From the NCBI RefSeq assembly GCF_001542405.1, contig NZ_LNCD01000042.1, forward strand, positions 141,181-205,180: a DNA stretch of 64,000 nucleotides, written 5' to 3'. Below the pieces are notes generated by a model, which was not told the origin of the DNA, ran no database searches, and saw nothing but the letters and a program-made list of their open reading frames with translations. Numbering within the stretch: the first letter of the stretch is position 1; every line of letters begins with the position of its first letter. The position numbers were made by a program, and so were the translations under genes. Positions 47,788 to 57,810 of the stretch are shown here, piece after piece. This stretch comes from Rhizobium altiplani. GTDB taxonomy: Bacteria; Pseudomonadota; Alphaproteobacteria; Rhizobiales; Rhizobiaceae.

Positions 47788-48645
47788 ATGAAAGCATATA
47801 GCCCCACGCGGTGGCGGTTCAGACGGCCGAGCGTCATTCCAGGCTTTGGAATGGCGCTCGGCCTTACCTTGACCTGGCTCACCCTTCTGATCCTCATTCC
47901 GCTTTCGGGCCTTGCCTGGCGGTCGAGCGAGCTCGGCTGGACAAAATTCCTGGCCATCGCCTTCGATCCGCGAACGCTGAGTGCTCTTCGCATCAGCTTT
48001 GGAACCGCCTTCGCAGCCGCCTGCCTCAATGCCGCCTTCGGCGTCGTTCTGGCCTGGGTGCTCGTGCGATACCGCTTCCCTGGCAAACGCATCATAGATG
48101 CCATGGTCGATTTGCCCTTTGCATTGCCGACCGCCGTGGCCGGTATTGCGCTGGCAACACTCTATGCACCGAATGGCTGGATCGGCCAGTTCCTGACACC
48201 ACTCGGCATCAAGATCGCCTTCACGCCGCTTGGTATCGTCATTGCCCTGGTCTTCGTCGGCCTTCCCTTCGTCGTGCGGACGGTCCAGCCCGTCATGGAG
48301 GAGATCGACAAGGAGGTGGAAGAAGCTGCCGCAACGCTTGGCGCCACGCGCCTGCAGACGATCTTCCGCGTTTTGCTGCCGGGCCTCGCCCCACCTGTCC
48401 TGACGGGTTTTGCGCTCGCCTTCGCCCGCGGCGTCGGCGAGTATGGCTCGGTGATCTTTATTGCCGGCAATCTTCCGTTTCGCTCGGAGATTGCGCCGCT
48501 TCTGATCGTCATCAAGCTCGAAGAATATAATTATGCAGCTGCGACGGGCATCGCGGCCGTGATGCTGGTCATCTCGTTTGCCATGTTGCTGATCATCAAC
48601 CTCATCCAGAGCTGGAGCAGACGGAGATATGGTTATGGCACTTGA
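47788..48645 (+). CDS. cysT: Sulfate ABC permease CysT (CysU)
   Basis: Inner-membrane permease, 285 residues, six helices. It contains the sulfate-permease features [22 protein letters not shown] at the start, [19 protein letters not shown], and the EAA loop [25 protein letters not shown]. It couples with CysW and CysA to import sulfate/thiosulfate for cysteine synthesis. The downstream cysW start lies within its 3' end. Confidence 0.93.
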   Translation: MKAYSPTRWRFRRPSVIPGFGMALGLTLTWLTLLILIPLSGLAWRSSELGWTKFLAIAFDPRTLSALRISFGTAFAAACLNAAFGVVLAWVLVRYRFPGKRIIDAMVDLPFALPTAVAGIALATLYAPNGWIGQFLTPLGIKIAFTPLGIVIALVFVGLPFVVRTVQPVMEEIDKEVEEAAATLGATRLQTIFRVLLPGLAPPVLTGFALAFARGVGEYGSVIFIAGNLPFRSEIAPLLIVIKLEEYNYAAATGIAAVMLVISFAMLLIINLIQSWSRRRYGYGT

Positions 48646-49507
48646 TACCAGCGCTCAGCCGACAAAGGTGCGCTCCGCCGTTACCGAGCACCGGTTCGCG
48701 CGGTGGACGCTGATCCTTGTCTCTCTCACTTTCCTGACGCTGATCCTGCTTCTGCCCCTGGCAGCCGTTTTCGTCGAAGCCTTCCGCAAGGGGGCGGGAC
48801 CGTTCCTCGAGGCGCTTCAGGACGAGGAGACCTTTTCTGCCATTCGCCTGACCCTCATCGTCGCGGGTGTCAGCGTGCCTCTCAACCTGTTTTTTGGAGT
48901 GGCGGCCGCCTGGGCGATTGCCAAGTTCGAGTTCAAGGGCAAGGCTCTTCTGACAACGTTGATCGACCTGCCCTTTTCGGTCTCGCCGGTCATTTCGGGC
49001 CTGGTCTTCGTCCTGTTGCTCGGTGCCAATACCTATCTTGGTCATTGGCTGAGCGCCTACAACATCAAGATCCTGTTTGCCGTTCCGGGGCTCATTCTCG
49101 CGACCATGTTCGTCACCTTTCCCTTCGTGGCGCGCGAGCTGATCCCCCTGATGCAGGAACAGGGGACGGGTGACGAAGAGGCGGCGATATCGCTCGGGGC
49201 CAGTGGCTGGCAGACCTTCTGGCATGTGACCTTGCCGAACATCAAATGGGGTCTGCTCTACGGCGTACTGCTCTGCAACGCCCGCGCCATGGGCGAGTTC
49301 GGCGCCGTTTCTGTGGTCTCCGGTCACATCCGGGGGCAGACGAACACCATGCCGCTGCAGGTGGAAATTCTCTATAACGAGTACAATTTCACCGGCGCGT
49401 TTGCCGTTGCCACCCTGCTTGCCTTGCTTGCGCTCGTGACCCTTGTTTTAAAGACGCTGCTCGAGATGCGATACAGCGAAGAAATCGCCGCCAGCCGACG
49501 GCACTGA
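48629..49507 (+). CDS. cysW: Sulfate ABC permease CysW
   Basis: Second permease, 292 residues if the ATG at 48629 is used; the ATG at 48635 (MALDTSAQP) is equally plausible. Both overlap cysT, indicating coupling. It has [20 protein letters not shown] and the EAA motif [27 protein letters not shown], both diagnostic for CysW, and the cytoplasmic [26 protein letters not shown]. Part of the cysP-like/T/W/A operon. Confidence 0.93.
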   Translation: MVMALDTSAQPTKVRSAVTEHRFARWTLILVSLTFLTLILLLPLAAVFVEAFRKGAGPFLEALQDEETFSAIRLTLIVAGVSVPLNLFFGVAAAWAIAKFEFKGKALLTTLIDLPFSVSPVISGLVFVLLLGANTYLGHWLSAYNIKILFAVPGLILATMFVTFPFVARELIPLMQEQGTGDEEAAISLGASGWQTFWHVTLPNIKWGLLYGVLLCNARAMGEFGAVSVVSGHIRGQTNTMPLQVEILYNEYNFTGAFAVATLLALLALVTLVLKTLLEMRYSEEIAASRRH

Positions 49508-49517
49508 AGGAATTAGA

Positions 49518-50564
49518 ATGGAAGTTCGCGTACAAAACCTGCGCAAGGAATTCGAACGCTTTCCGGCGCTGCACGACGTCTCGCTCGACATACATTCCGG
49601 CGAACTGATTGCGCTGCTCGGACCGTCCGGTTCCGGCAAGACCACCTTGCTGCGTCTTATTGCCGGTCTCGAGAGCCCGACGGAAGGGTCGATCTATTTC
49701 GGCGACGAGGATGCATCGAAAAAGACCGTGCAGCAGCGCAATATCGGCTTCGTGTTCCAGCATTATGCTCTCTTCCGGCATATGACCGTGCTCGACAATG
49801 TCTCCTTCGGCCTGAAAGTGCGCGATGGCGCGCGGCGTCCGCCCAAGGCTGAGATCCGCAGGCGGGCTCTGGAGCTTCTCGACCTCGTTCAGCTCTCCGG
49901 CCTGGAGAAGCGCTATCCGGCCCAGCTTTCCGGCGGCCAGCGTCAGCGCGTGGCGCTTGCGCGCGCCATGGCGGTTGAGCCGAACGTGCTTCTGCTTGAC
50001 GAGCCCTTCGGCGCGCTCGACGCCCAGGTGCGCAAGGACCTGCGCAAATGGCTGCGCGAGATCCATGATCGCACCGGCCACACCACCGTCTTCGTCACGC
50101 ACGACCAGGACGAGGCGATGGAGCTTGCCGACCGCGTGGTCGTCATGAGCCAGGGCGCGATCGAGCAGATCGGAACACCCGACGACGTGTACGACAACCC
50201 AAATTCGCCCTTCGTCTTTGGCTTTGTCGGACAGTCGAACTGTCTCGACGTGCGGGTCAATGGCGGCGAGATCTGGTTCGAGGACCGGCCGCTCGGGCTG
50301 AAGGTCGAGAGCGAAGCGGATGGAGACGCCCAGCTTTACTTCCGGCCGCACGATATCGAGTTGCGGGACGGCTGCGCCGGTTGCATCGCCGGTCTGCTGA
50401 CGACAAGCCGGCGCGTTGCCGGCACGCGCCATATCGAGGTCGACATCGGCAAGGGACATCCGCCCATCGAACTCGAACTGTCGCCTTCGCAGGCAGGGGC
50501 GCTCGATCGGACGCGGATCGCCTTCAGACCGACACGGTGGAAGTTGTTCCGGCCGGCTTCATAG
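49518..50564 (+). CDS. cysA: Sulfate ABC ATPase CysA
   Basis: ATPase of the sulfate importer, 348 residues. Walker A is GPSGSGKTT, the signature is LSGGQRQRVALARAM, and Walker B is LLLDEPFGALDAQ with switch region VTHDQDEAMELAD. A C-terminal TOBE-like domain (residues ~240-348, FRPHDIELR) follows, as expected for CysA. It starts 10 nt after cysW. No terminator hairpin is evident after it. Confidence 0.94.
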   Translation: MEVRVQNLRKEFERFPALHDVSLDIHSGELIALLGPSGSGKTTLLRLIAGLESPTEGSIYFGDEDASKKTVQQRNIGFVFQHYALFRHMTVLDNVSFGLKVRDGARRPPKAEIRRRALELLDLVQLSGLEKRYPAQLSGGQRQRVALARAMAVEPNVLLLDEPFGALDAQVRKDLRKWLREIHDRTGHTTVFVTHDQDEAMELADRVVVMSQGAIEQIGTPDDVYDNPNSPFVFGFVGQSNCLDVRVNGGEIWFEDRPLGLKVESEADGDAQLYFRPHDIELRDGCAGCIAGLLTTSRRVAGTRHIEVDIGKGHPPIELELSPSQAGALDRTRIAFRPTRWKLFRPAS

Positions 50565-50835
50565 TGACGGGTCCACGCGGTCGATAACGGTACGAATCAG
50601 CATGCCGCGCGGGCCGATTTCGGTGGTTGCATCCGCCGGGCAGCCATTACCGGCGATGGAAGATCTCTTTGTTTTTGGTGGGCGGCAGCAGTGCGAATCA
50701 CCCTGCGCAGCCGGGCGAAAGGCGCCCAAATCAAATTGTGATACTAATTGGGTTTGAAATTTACCCGAAACGCAGGTAAAAAAGCGATCACTTAATCGAG
50801 AAGGGCTTACTACTCTAAATAGGGGGCACCTGACA

Positions 50836-51663
50836 TTGAGGGCGCATACATCGTTGGGAAAATCTCTCGCCGGGATTTTGCTCGCGGGCGTGGCTGCTGC
50901 AGGCTGCACGACCGCACAGCAACCGGCTTCGAAGGTGGTGAGCGAAGCCACCAAGCCCAGGAATGCGGCGTACGCGGCGCAATCATCCAAAGTTACCTTC
51001 AATTATACGGCCAAGGATCGCGATTGCCTGAAGCGGGCAATGTACTTCGAATCCGAGCATTCTGATCGCGACGGCTACATGGCGGTCGGAACCGTGGTCA
51101 TGAACCGTCTGACGTCGGGCGCCTATCCCGATTCAATTTGCGGTGTCGTCGCCCAACAGAGGCAGTTTGCACCTGGCGTGATGACGCGCGAAGTCGAGCC
51201 TGTGGCCGAGGTTGAACTGGCAGACGCCGCTGACGCAATCTTGCGTGGCGAACGGCATCCGGGCGTCAAGGACGCGATGTTCTTTCACACGGACGGTCTG
51301 ACGTTTCCATATCGCAACATGCACTACGTGACGATTGCCGGCGGCAATGCGTTCTACGAGAAGCGTGGCCGGGACGGCGCGCTGCAGACGCCAGCACCCC
51401 TACCCGCATATGAAGTTGCAATGAACTATCTGCCGGGCCGCAGCATGATGCCCGCGCAGTTCGAGGCGCTTGTTCCGACGACGGTCCCTGTGCCGATCCC
51501 GATGCCAGGGACGGTGGCGACCTTGGGAACGGAACCGGCTGCTCCGGCACCGGCGGGAGATGTCGTGCCAGTCACCACCGACGCGGTGATACCGGTCGCC
51601 ATTCCGACGCCGAGGCCGGACGTCGATAACGCCGTTCTGCGCGGCAGCCTCGCCCACGGCTGA
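50836..51663 (+). CDS. Cell wall hydrolase, SleB family lipoprotein
   Basis: Predicted peptidoglycan hydrolase (Hydrolase_2/SleB-like), 275 residues. It starts at TTG 50836 with AGGGGG 9 nt upstream. A lipoprotein signal with lipobox LAGVAAAGC places it at a membrane after lipidation. The catalytic domain (residues ~60-175) has CLKRAMYFESEHSDRDGYMAVGTVVMNRL, where the Glu of YFESE is the expected acid, and the SICGVVAQQRQFAPG motif. The C-terminus is Pro/Val-rich and low complexity. SleB-type enzymes in non-sporing alphaproteobacteria act in wall remodelling. No operon partner. Confidence 0.87.
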   Translation: MRAHTSLGKSLAGILLAGVAAAGCTTAQQPASKVVSEATKPRNAAYAAQSSKVTFNYTAKDRDCLKRAMYFESEHSDRDGYMAVGTVVMNRLTSGAYPDSICGVVAQQRQFAPGVMTREVEPVAEVELADAADAILRGERHPGVKDAMFFHTDGLTFPYRNMHYVTIAGGNAFYEKRGRDGALQTPAPLPAYEVAMNYLPGRSMMPAQFEALVPTTVPVPIPMPGTVATLGTEPAAPAPAGDVVPVTTDAVIPVAIPTPRPDVDNAVLRGSLAHG

Positions 51664-51674
51664 GGCTGTTCGCC

Positions 51675-52730
51675 CTACTTCGCCCTGTTTCCATCGGCAT
51701 CGAAGACGTGCAGATGCTGCGCGGGGAACGAGACGTTGATTGTCGGGCCGGATGTCAACGCCGCCCGGTCGAGCGTGAAGATCTTGAATGGCAGGCCGTG
51801 CAGCGACAGATGCAGGATGATGCCGAAACCGGTCGGCTCGACCAATTCGACGTTCGCGTTCAGACCGCCTTCGCTTGTAATCACAACATGCTCCGGACGA
51901 ATGCCAAGCGTGACTTTAGCACCGTTTGTCAGCGATAGCGGCGCAGCGAGCGGGACAACCGTTCCGTCCTTCAGGCGGACCCCAGCGTCTGTGTAGGTCG
52001 CGTCCAGGAAATTCATGCCTGGCGAGCCGATGAAGCCGGCGACGAAGAGGTTGGCGGGGGTATCGTAGAGTTCGAGCGGGCTGCCGACCTGCTGCACGAC
52101 ACCGCCATGCATGGCAACGATCCTGTCAGCGAGCGTCATCGCCTCGATCTGGTCGTGGGTGACATAGATCGAGGTCGCCTTCAGGTCGCCATGCAGTTTC
52201 TTGATTTCCGCGCGCATCTGTTCGCGCAGGCGCGCGTCGAGGTTCGACAGCGGCTCATCGAAGAGGAAGGCTTTCGGCTGGCGCACGATGGCACGGCCCA
52301 TGGCGACGCGCTGGCGCTGGCCGCCCGAAAGCGCCTTCGGCCGGCGTTCGAGCAGCGGGTCGAGGCCGAGCTTGGAGGCGGCAGCACCGACGGCGCTGGC
52401 GATCTTTTCCTTTGCGGTTTTGCGAAGCTTCAGGCTGTAGCTCATGTTGCCGGCGACATTCATGTGCGGATAGAGCGCATAGGACTGGAACACCATGGCA
52501 ATGTCGCGGTCCTTCGGATGCAGCTCGTTGACGCGATTGCCGGCAATGCGGATCTCGCCGCCGGTAACGTCCTCGAGGCCAGCGATCATGCGCAGCAGGG
52601 TGGACTTGCCGCAGCCCGACGGGCCGACAAGCACGACGAACTCGCCGTCCTTGATCCTGAGGTCGACGTCATGCAGCACTTTGACGGGGCCATAGGCCTT
52701 CTTGACGTTCTGGATATCGATCGATGCCAT
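51675..52730 (-). CDS. UgpC/MsmK-type sugar ABC ATPase
   Basis: ATPase for a carbohydrate (CUT1) importer, 351 residues from the ATG at 52730 (MASIDIQNVKKAYGP). Walker A is GPSGCGKST, the signature is LSGGQRQRVAMGRAI, and the Walker B region reads LFDEPLSNLDA. The C-terminal OB/TOBE regulatory domain contains GMNFLDATY and GIRPEHV. It is the last gene of the transporter set, 5 nt after the second permease. These ATPases may be shared between several CUT1 importers. Confidence 0.93.
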   Translation of the reverse strand: MASIDIQNVKKAYGPVKVLHDVDLRIKDGEFVVLVGPSGCGKSTLLRMIAGLEDVTGGEIRIAGNRVNELHPKDRDIAMVFQSYALYPHMNVAGNMSYSLKLRKTAKEKIASAVGAAASKLGLDPLLERRPKALSGGQRQRVAMGRAIVRQPKAFLFDEPLSNLDARLREQMRAEIKKLHGDLKATSIYVTHDQIEAMTLADRIVAMHGGVVQQVGSPLELYDTPANLFVAGFIGSPGMNFLDATYTDAGVRLKDGTVVPLAAPLSLTNGAKVTLGIRPEHVVITSEGGLNANVELVEPTGFGIILHLSLHGLPFKIFTLDRAALTSGPTINVSFPAQHLHVFDADGNRAK

Positions 52731-52735
52731 TTTGA

Positions 52736-53566
52736 TTAACCCTTGACCGCGCCGGCCGTCAGGCCCTGGACGAGATAACGCTGGATGAGCAGGAAGAAGA
52801 GACCGGCCGGGATGAGCGCGAGCACGCCCGCCGCCATCATCTGCCCGAAATCCACGGAGAATTTGGAAACGAAGGTCAAAAGCCCGACCGGGAAGGTCGC
52901 CGCGTCGTTGCCGTTGATCAGCATGAGGGCAAAGAGCAGTTCGCTCCACGCAGCGGTGAAGACGAAGCCGAGCGTTGCGGCGATGCCGGGAAGCGTCAGC
53001 GGCAGGATGATCTGCCGGAAGGCCGTAAACTGTGTTGCGCCGTCGATCATCGCTGCCTCCTCGAGATCCTTCGGAATGCCGTCGAAGAACGACTGCATCA
53101 GGAAGGTGGCAAAGGGCACGTTGAAGGCGGTGTAGACGACGACGAGACCGGTCAGGCTGTTTGTCAGGTGCAGTGGCGTCAGGATCTTGAAGATCGGCGC
53201 AACCAGCATGACAAGCGGGAACATCTGCGTCAGCAGCATCAAGGCGACGATCCAGTACTTCGCCCGGAAGTTGAAGCGCGACAGCGCATAGCCCGAAAGC
53301 GAAGCGCAGATTGTCACGACGACGGCGGTCGAGGCCGACACGATCAGGCTGTTCTTGAAGAAGGTCGGGAAGGCACTGTGCTGGATGACGAAGGAATAAT
53401 GCTCAAAGGTTGTCCGTGAAGGCCACATCCGGACGCCTTCCGTATAGAGCAGGTCGTTCGGCGTCACCGACACCTTGAGGAGCCAGAACAGCGGAAACAG
53501 CGCAAAGACGATGTAGCAGAGAATGGCCAGGCGATGCGCGATGGTGGGGAGAAGGGATCGCTTCAT
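52736..53566 (-). CDS. CUT1 sugar ABC permease, MalG type
   Basis: Inner-membrane permease, 276 residues, six helices. It opens with a hydrophobic helix (IAHRLAILCYIVFALFPLFWLLKVSV) and carries the EAA loop EEAAMIDGATQFTAFRQIILPLTLPGIAAT, the hallmark of MalG-type permeases. It forms a heterodimer with the MalF-type permease just upstream (4-nt gap). Sugar not identifiable. Confidence 0.92.
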   Translation of the reverse strand: MKRSLLPTIAHRLAILCYIVFALFPLFWLLKVSVTPNDLLYTEGVRMWPSRTTFEHYSFVIQHSAFPTFFKNSLIVSASTAVVVTICASLSGYALSRFNFRAKYWIVALMLLTQMFPLVMLVAPIFKILTPLHLTNSLTGLVVVYTAFNVPFATFLMQSFFDGIPKDLEEAAMIDGATQFTAFRQIILPLTLPGIAATLGFVFTAAWSELLFALMLINGNDAATFPVGLLTFVSKFSVDFGQMMAAGVLALIPAGLFFLLIQRYLVQGLTAGAVKG

Positions 53567-53570
53567 GGCA

Positions 53571-54506
53571 TCAATCCTTGTTCAGCAGGGTCTGCCGCAG
53601 CAGGATGATCAGCATCGAGTAGGCGAGCAGCAGGACGAGCAGCACCAGTGCTATTGCCGAGGCGTAACCGAAGTCCAGGCGCTTGAAGGCCTGCGTGAAG
53701 ATGTAGCTCGCGACGATCTGCGTCCGGTCGGCCGGCCCGCCGCCGGTCATGACGACGATCAGGTCGGCGAAGTTGGAGACCCAGACGGTGCGCAGCAGCA
53801 CGGTGATGGCAATCGTCGGTGCGAGGAAGGGCAAGGTGATCGAACGAAACCGCTGGAACCAGCCGGCGCCGTCGATGGAGGCAGCCTCATAGAGATCGCG
53901 CGGGATCGCCTGCAGTGCGGCAAGCAGGGTGATCGCGAAGAACGGAATGCCCCACCAGACATTGGCGATAATCGGTCCCCACATCGCATGTTGCGGATCG
54001 GAGAGGATGTTGGCAGGCTCGCTCATCAGCCCCAGCGCAAACAGCCAGTGCGGGATTGGCCCGATCACGGGATTGAATAGCCAGGCCCAGTTCAGACCGG
54101 CGAGGAAGGATGGGACAGCCCAAGGCAGAAAGACCAGAGCCTGCACGACACCCCTGCCCCAGAACGGCTTGTCGAGCAGAAGCGCGAGGATGAGGCCGAA
54201 GATGAACTGCAGGAGGACGGAGGCGCCCGTCCACAACAGCGTATTCTTCAAGGCACCGTAAAAAGCGGCATCTTGCGAGAGTGCACGGAAATGGTCGAGC
54301 CCGATGAAGCCGCCCGAAAAGGGATTGAGCAGCTGGATGTCACGAAACGCGTAGGACACCCCGATCACCAGTGGCACCAGCATCACCGCAATGATCAAGA
54401 CCAGCGATGGCGCACTGTAGAGATAGGGTTCGGAGGCATCGGCGACGCGCTTCAGCCAGGGGCGTCTGTCCTGGCGCCTTTCCAGCGTATCGGCAGTCAT
54501 GGTCAT
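53571..54506 (-). CDS. CUT1 sugar ABC permease, MalF type
   Basis: Partner permease, 311 residues, six helices. It contains YLYSAPSLVLIIAVMLVPLVIGVSYAF and the EAA loop YEAASIDGAGWFQRFRSITLPFLAPT. It is separated from the upstream binding-protein gene by 84 nt that include a strong hairpin, an arrangement that often lets the binding protein be made in excess over the permeases. Confidence 0.92.
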   Translation of the reverse strand: MTMTADTLERRQDRRPWLKRVADASEPYLYSAPSLVLIIAVMLVPLVIGVSYAFRDIQLLNPFSGGFIGLDHFRALSQDAAFYGALKNTLLWTGASVLLQFIFGLILALLLDKPFWGRGVVQALVFLPWAVPSFLAGLNWAWLFNPVIGPIPHWLFALGLMSEPANILSDPQHAMWGPIIANVWWGIPFFAITLLAALQAIPRDLYEAASIDGAGWFQRFRSITLPFLAPTIAITVLLRTVWVSNFADLIVVMTGGGPADRTQIVASYIFTQAFKRLDFGYASAIALVLLVLLLAYSMLIILLRQTLLNKD

Positions 54507-54559
54507 CAGACAAAATCCGTTTTGCGGCGCTCGTTGCGCCGTCGCAAGACAGGGAAGGA

Positions 54560-54581
54560 GGCGGCGGACAGGTCCGCCGCC
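54560..54581 (-). terminator. Intercistronic hairpin between the sugar-binding protein and permease genes
   Basis: A perfect inverted repeat GGCGGCGGA-CAGG-TCCGCCGCC lies about 10 nt after the binding-protein stop and is not followed by a U-tract. As in mal-type operons, such a stem can protect the upstream message from 3' decay and lower downstream expression. Confidence 0.55.
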
Positions 54582-54590
54582 GGTGGTCCG

Positions 54591-55850
54591 TTACTTCTTG
54601 GCGAGGAACTTCTGCTGTGCCTTGGTCAGATAATCTGCCCACTGGTCAGCCAGTTCCTTCGGCGTGATGTCGCCGAGAAGCGCCTGCTGGGTCGTCTTGA
54701 TCGCGAGCGAATCCTTGAAGAAGGCGAACTCTTCGAGGTAGGTCGGCATCACGGTCGGGACGATATTCGGATCGGCCAGCTCCTCGAACCAACCCTTGAA
54801 CTGATCGCCGGCATAGAAGGGGTCCTTCTCGGCCGAGGTATGAACCGGAAGTGCGCCCGTCCGCTTGTTCCACTCGATGTTGCCCTCAGGCGATTCAAGT
54901 GTCTCGATCAGCTTCCAGGAGAGATCCTTGTTCTGGCTGGTGGTGAACATCGACCAGCCGGCAAAGCCGATAGTCGTGAAGCCCTTGCCGCTCGGGCCGA
55001 CCGGCATCTTGGTGACGCCGAAATCTTCCGGCTTCATGCGCTGGGCAACCGCGATCAGCGCATCCGGATCCTGGTCGAGCATCGCGCAGGTGCCCGAGTA
55101 GAAGCCGGCGACGGTTTCATTGAAGCCCCAGTTGACGCTGTCCTTCGGCGTCAGGCCCTTCTTGTAGAGATCGACAACCCATTCGAGACCCTTTGCCCAG
55201 CCTTCGCTGTTCATGGTCGAGGTGCCGTCCTCGTTGAAGAACTTGTTGGAGCCCGCCATTGTCGCGCCGAACATCACCCAGCCGTTCAGGCCGCCTGGAC
55301 CACCGCGCAAGCAGTAACCGGACTTGCCCGGGAGCTTGGAGACCTTTTCGGAAGCTGCGACGAAATCGTCGAGCGTCTTCGGCGGCTCGGAAACGCCCGC
55401 TTCCTTGAAGAGGTTCTTGTTGTAGAACAGCGCACGCAGGTAGAAGCCGTAGGGCAGCATGTAGGCGGTGTTCTTGACGTCGCGGCCGAGTTCAAGGGCG
55501 CGCGGCGTCAGGCCCTTGGTGTGCTCCCATTTGGCAAGGTAGGGCTCGAGGCTTTCGAGCATGCCGTTGTTGGCATAAAGCGAAAGCCAGGTGTCGGGCA
55601 TTTCCATCACGTCTGGCGTGTCGCCGGCCGAAACCATTGTCGCGAACTTCTGGAAGGCTTCGTTCCAGGGCAGCGAGATGATGTCGACCTTGGTGCCGGG
55701 GTTTGCGGCCTCGAACTTGCCGACGATCGATTTCAGGGTCTCGGTTCGTTCGGGGCTGGTGATGACCTCGACCAGTTTCAGCGTGGTATCGGCGAGCGCC
55801 GTACCGGCCATCATCGTGGCGAGTAGAGTGGCGGTGATCAGTCTTTTCAT
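54591..55850 (-). CDS. CUT1 sugar-type extracellular substrate-binding protein
   Basis: SBP family 1 receptor, 419 residues. The signal peptide MKRLITATLLATMMAGTALA is cleaved before DTTLKL. It opens LKLVEVITSPERTETLKSIVGKFEAANPGTKVDI and has DTPDVMEMPDTWLSLYANNG, typical of sugar receptors. It precedes two permeases and an ATPase, completing the importer. It follows a Cys/Met-type PLP enzyme gene by 37 nt, so its ligand might be related to that enzyme rather than a common sugar; this is open. Confidence 0.9.
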   Translation of the reverse strand: MKRLITATLLATMMAGTALADTTLKLVEVITSPERTETLKSIVGKFEAANPGTKVDIISLPWNEAFQKFATMVSAGDTPDVMEMPDTWLSLYANNGMLESLEPYLAKWEHTKGLTPRALELGRDVKNTAYMLPYGFYLRALFYNKNLFKEAGVSEPPKTLDDFVAASEKVSKLPGKSGYCLRGGPGGLNGWVMFGATMAGSNKFFNEDGTSTMNSEGWAKGLEWVVDLYKKGLTPKDSVNWGFNETVAGFYSGTCAMLDQDPDALIAVAQRMKPEDFGVTKMPVGPSGKGFTTIGFAGWSMFTTSQNKDLSWKLIETLESPEGNIEWNKRTGALPVHTSAEKDPFYAGDQFKGWFEELADPNIVPTVMPTYLEEFAFFKDSLAIKTTQQALLGDITPKELADQWADYLTKAQQKFLAKK

Positions 55851-55887
55851 GCTTGCTCCCCCTTTTCAGGTTTTTCAGGTTGTCAAC

Positions 55888-57054
55888 TCAAGAGGCGACC
55901 GCCAATGCCGCCTCGATGTCCTTCCACAGCGCCTCAGTTCCTTCGAGGCCGACGTGAAGGCGTACTGACCGCGCGTGGATCCCGAAGGTATGCGCGGAAT
56001 TCGGTTGCGCCTTCTGCTGAAGGACGACCTCGCCTGGTACGATCAGGCTTTCATGCCCACCCCAGCTCACTCCCAGTTTGAAGAGCTTGAGGTGATCGGC
56101 GAAGGCGCGGATATCGACGCCCTCGCGGAATATGAAGGAAAACAGGCCCGACGTGCCGTTGAGGCCAGCCGGAAGCCGGTTGGCAAGGCCCGGATGGCAG
56201 ACCGTCTCCACCACGTCGAGTTCCTGCAGGCGCCTGGCGATCGTCATCGCGGCCGCCTCATGCGCCCGCATACGGATCGGCAATGTGCGCAGGCCACGGA
56301 TCAGAAGCCATGCGTCAAACGGCGAGAGCTTGCCGCCGAGATAGGGGTAGGCCTCTGCCTTGATGCGGGCGATCATCTCCTTCGAGCCGGCAACGACACC
56401 GGCAACGACGTCGCTGTGGCCGCCGAGGTATTTCGAGGCCGAATGGATGACGATATCGACGCCAAGTGAAATCGGCTGCTGGAAGTATGGGCTCGCCCAG
56501 CTATTGTCGATCATGGTGACGACGCCATGCTTCCTGGCAAGGGCCGCGAGCGCGCCGACATCATGGGCTTCCATCACCCAACTGGTCGGGCTTTCCATGT
56601 AGAAGACCTTGGCGCCGGGCAGCGCCTTGGCTACCGCCTCTTCATCGCGGCCATCGACATAGGTCACCTCGACCTTCATGCGCTTCAGGATCGTGCCGAA
56701 CAGGCGGAAAGCATCGGGATAGACGTGCTTGACGGCAACGATCCGGTCGCCCGGCTCGACGAAGGAGAGCACCGCCGAGGAGATCGCTGCCATGCCGCTG
56801 GCAAAGCCGAGCGCATCTTCAGCGCCCTCGAGCTTTGCCAGCATTTCCTCGAACATGCGAACCGTCGGGTTGAGGCCGCGCGTATAGATCGGCCGGACCT
56901 TTTCGCCCCGATAGGAGGAGATCATGTCGTCATAGTCTGAAAAGGTAAAAAGCGACGTCTGAAAGATCGGTGGCACGACGGCTTCGGCGAAGTTTCCTTC
57001 GTCGTGTGCTGTGATGAGCGAGGCAAGATCGAACGCGTCTGCGCCGTTGTTCAT
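55888..57054 (-). CDS. Cys/Met metabolism PLP-dependent enzyme (cystathionine gamma-lyase/synthase family)
   Basis: Fold type I PLP enzyme, 388 residues. The PLP lysine is in HSASKYLGGHSDVVAG; other family marks are YTRGLNPTVRMFEEMLAKLEGAEDALGFASGMAAIS and MIDNSWASPYFQQPISLG (PLP-binding Asp). It could be a cystathionine or methionine lyase/synthase or a related C-S lyase; the sequence alone does not choose. Its ATG overlaps the GntR gene stop by 4 nt and it precedes a complete ABC importer, so the regulator, enzyme and importer form one unit. Confidence 0.88.
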   Translation of the reverse strand: MNNGADAFDLASLITAHDEGNFAEAVVPPIFQTSLFTFSDYDDMISSYRGEKVRPIYTRGLNPTVRMFEEMLAKLEGAEDALGFASGMAAISSAVLSFVEPGDRIVAVKHVYPDAFRLFGTILKRMKVEVTYVDGRDEEAVAKALPGAKVFYMESPTSWVMEAHDVGALAALARKHGVVTMIDNSWASPYFQQPISLGVDIVIHSASKYLGGHSDVVAGVVAGSKEMIARIKAEAYPYLGGKLSPFDAWLLIRGLRTLPIRMRAHEAAAMTIARRLQELDVVETVCHPGLANRLPAGLNGTSGLFSFIFREGVDIRAFADHLKLFKLGVSWGGHESLIVPGEVVLQQKAQPNSAHTFGIHARSVRLHVGLEGTEALWKDIEAALAVAS

Positions 57055-57773
57055 TTCGACATTTCCTTGATATCTTCCTCGACGACCCCGAGGATCTTCA
57101 GTGTCTCTTCACGCGCGGCCTCGGCGTCCCGGGCAGCGATCGCGTTGAAGAGTGTGCGGTGAAAGGGAAACGAGCGGCGGGCGAAGTCCTCGCGCTCGAA
57201 GGGATGCTCCCAGAACTGCCAGAATGTCTCGCGCATCTGCTCGAGAAGCTGGCGGAAAAGCGGATTGTGGGTGGCATCGTAGATCGCCAGATGGAAGGCA
57301 AGGTCTTCAGGCCCCGACGTGCCCTTCTCTATGTGGACGCGCTCCATCTCGTTGAGGTTCTGCTCGATCAGGATGAGATCCTTGTCGGTCCGCTTGCGTG
57401 CGGCGACCATGCAGGCCTCGCACTCGATCCCGCGACGCACCTCGAGCGTTTGCAAAAGAGCGTTACGCAGATGGCCGGTATCAAGCGACAGCGGCATATG
57501 GATTGTCGCCTTCGAAACCGGTTTCAGCAGGTAAGTTCCGCTGCCCTTTCGGGTTTCGATGACGCCGAGCGCCTGGAAATGACGGATCGCTTCGCGGATC
57601 GTCGAACGGCCCACCATTAGCGCCGCCATCAGCTCGCGCTCCGCCGGCAGGCGATCGCCTGCCCTCAATTGCGCGCTCTGAACATACTCGGCCAGTGCAT
57701 CGGTCACCTGACGTGCCCGATCCATGGCCGGAAGCGGCCGGATAACCGGCCTGTCGCTGCGTGGTGCCTTCAT
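57051..57773 (-). CDS. GntR/FadR-family regulator (FCD domain)
   Basis: Transcriptional regulator, 240 residues from the ATG at 57773 (MKAPRSDRPVIRP); a longer frame from 57836 is possible. The N-terminal winged helix has LRAGDRLPAERELMAALMVGRSTIREAIRHFQALGVIETRKGSGTYL. The C-terminal FCD ligand domain (residues ~95-230) carries the helix EDLAFHLAIYDATHNPLF with metal-binding Asp/His positions. It is the first gene of the PLP-enzyme/ABC operon and probably controls it, relieved by a substrate-derived ligand. Confidence 0.92.
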   Translation of the reverse strand: MKAPRSDRPVIRPLPAMDRARQVTDALAEYVQSAQLRAGDRLPAERELMAALMVGRSTIREAIRHFQALGVIETRKGSGTYLLKPVSKATIHMPLSLDTGHLRNALLQTLEVRRGIECEACMVAARKRTDKDLILIEQNLNEMERVHIEKGTSGPEDLAFHLAIYDATHNPLFRQLLEQMRETFWQFWEHPFEREDFARRSFPFHRTLFNAIAARDAEAAREETLKILGVVEEDIKEMSK

Positions 57774-57810
57774 GGTTCCCAGAATTCTTATAGGCAGTCG
57801 ACCTGAAAAT

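Noticed and set aside
54273..55826. Open frame of 517 codons on the plus strand opposite the sugar-binding protein
   Set aside because: It lies antisense to a gene with a signal peptide and SBP motifs; no domain.
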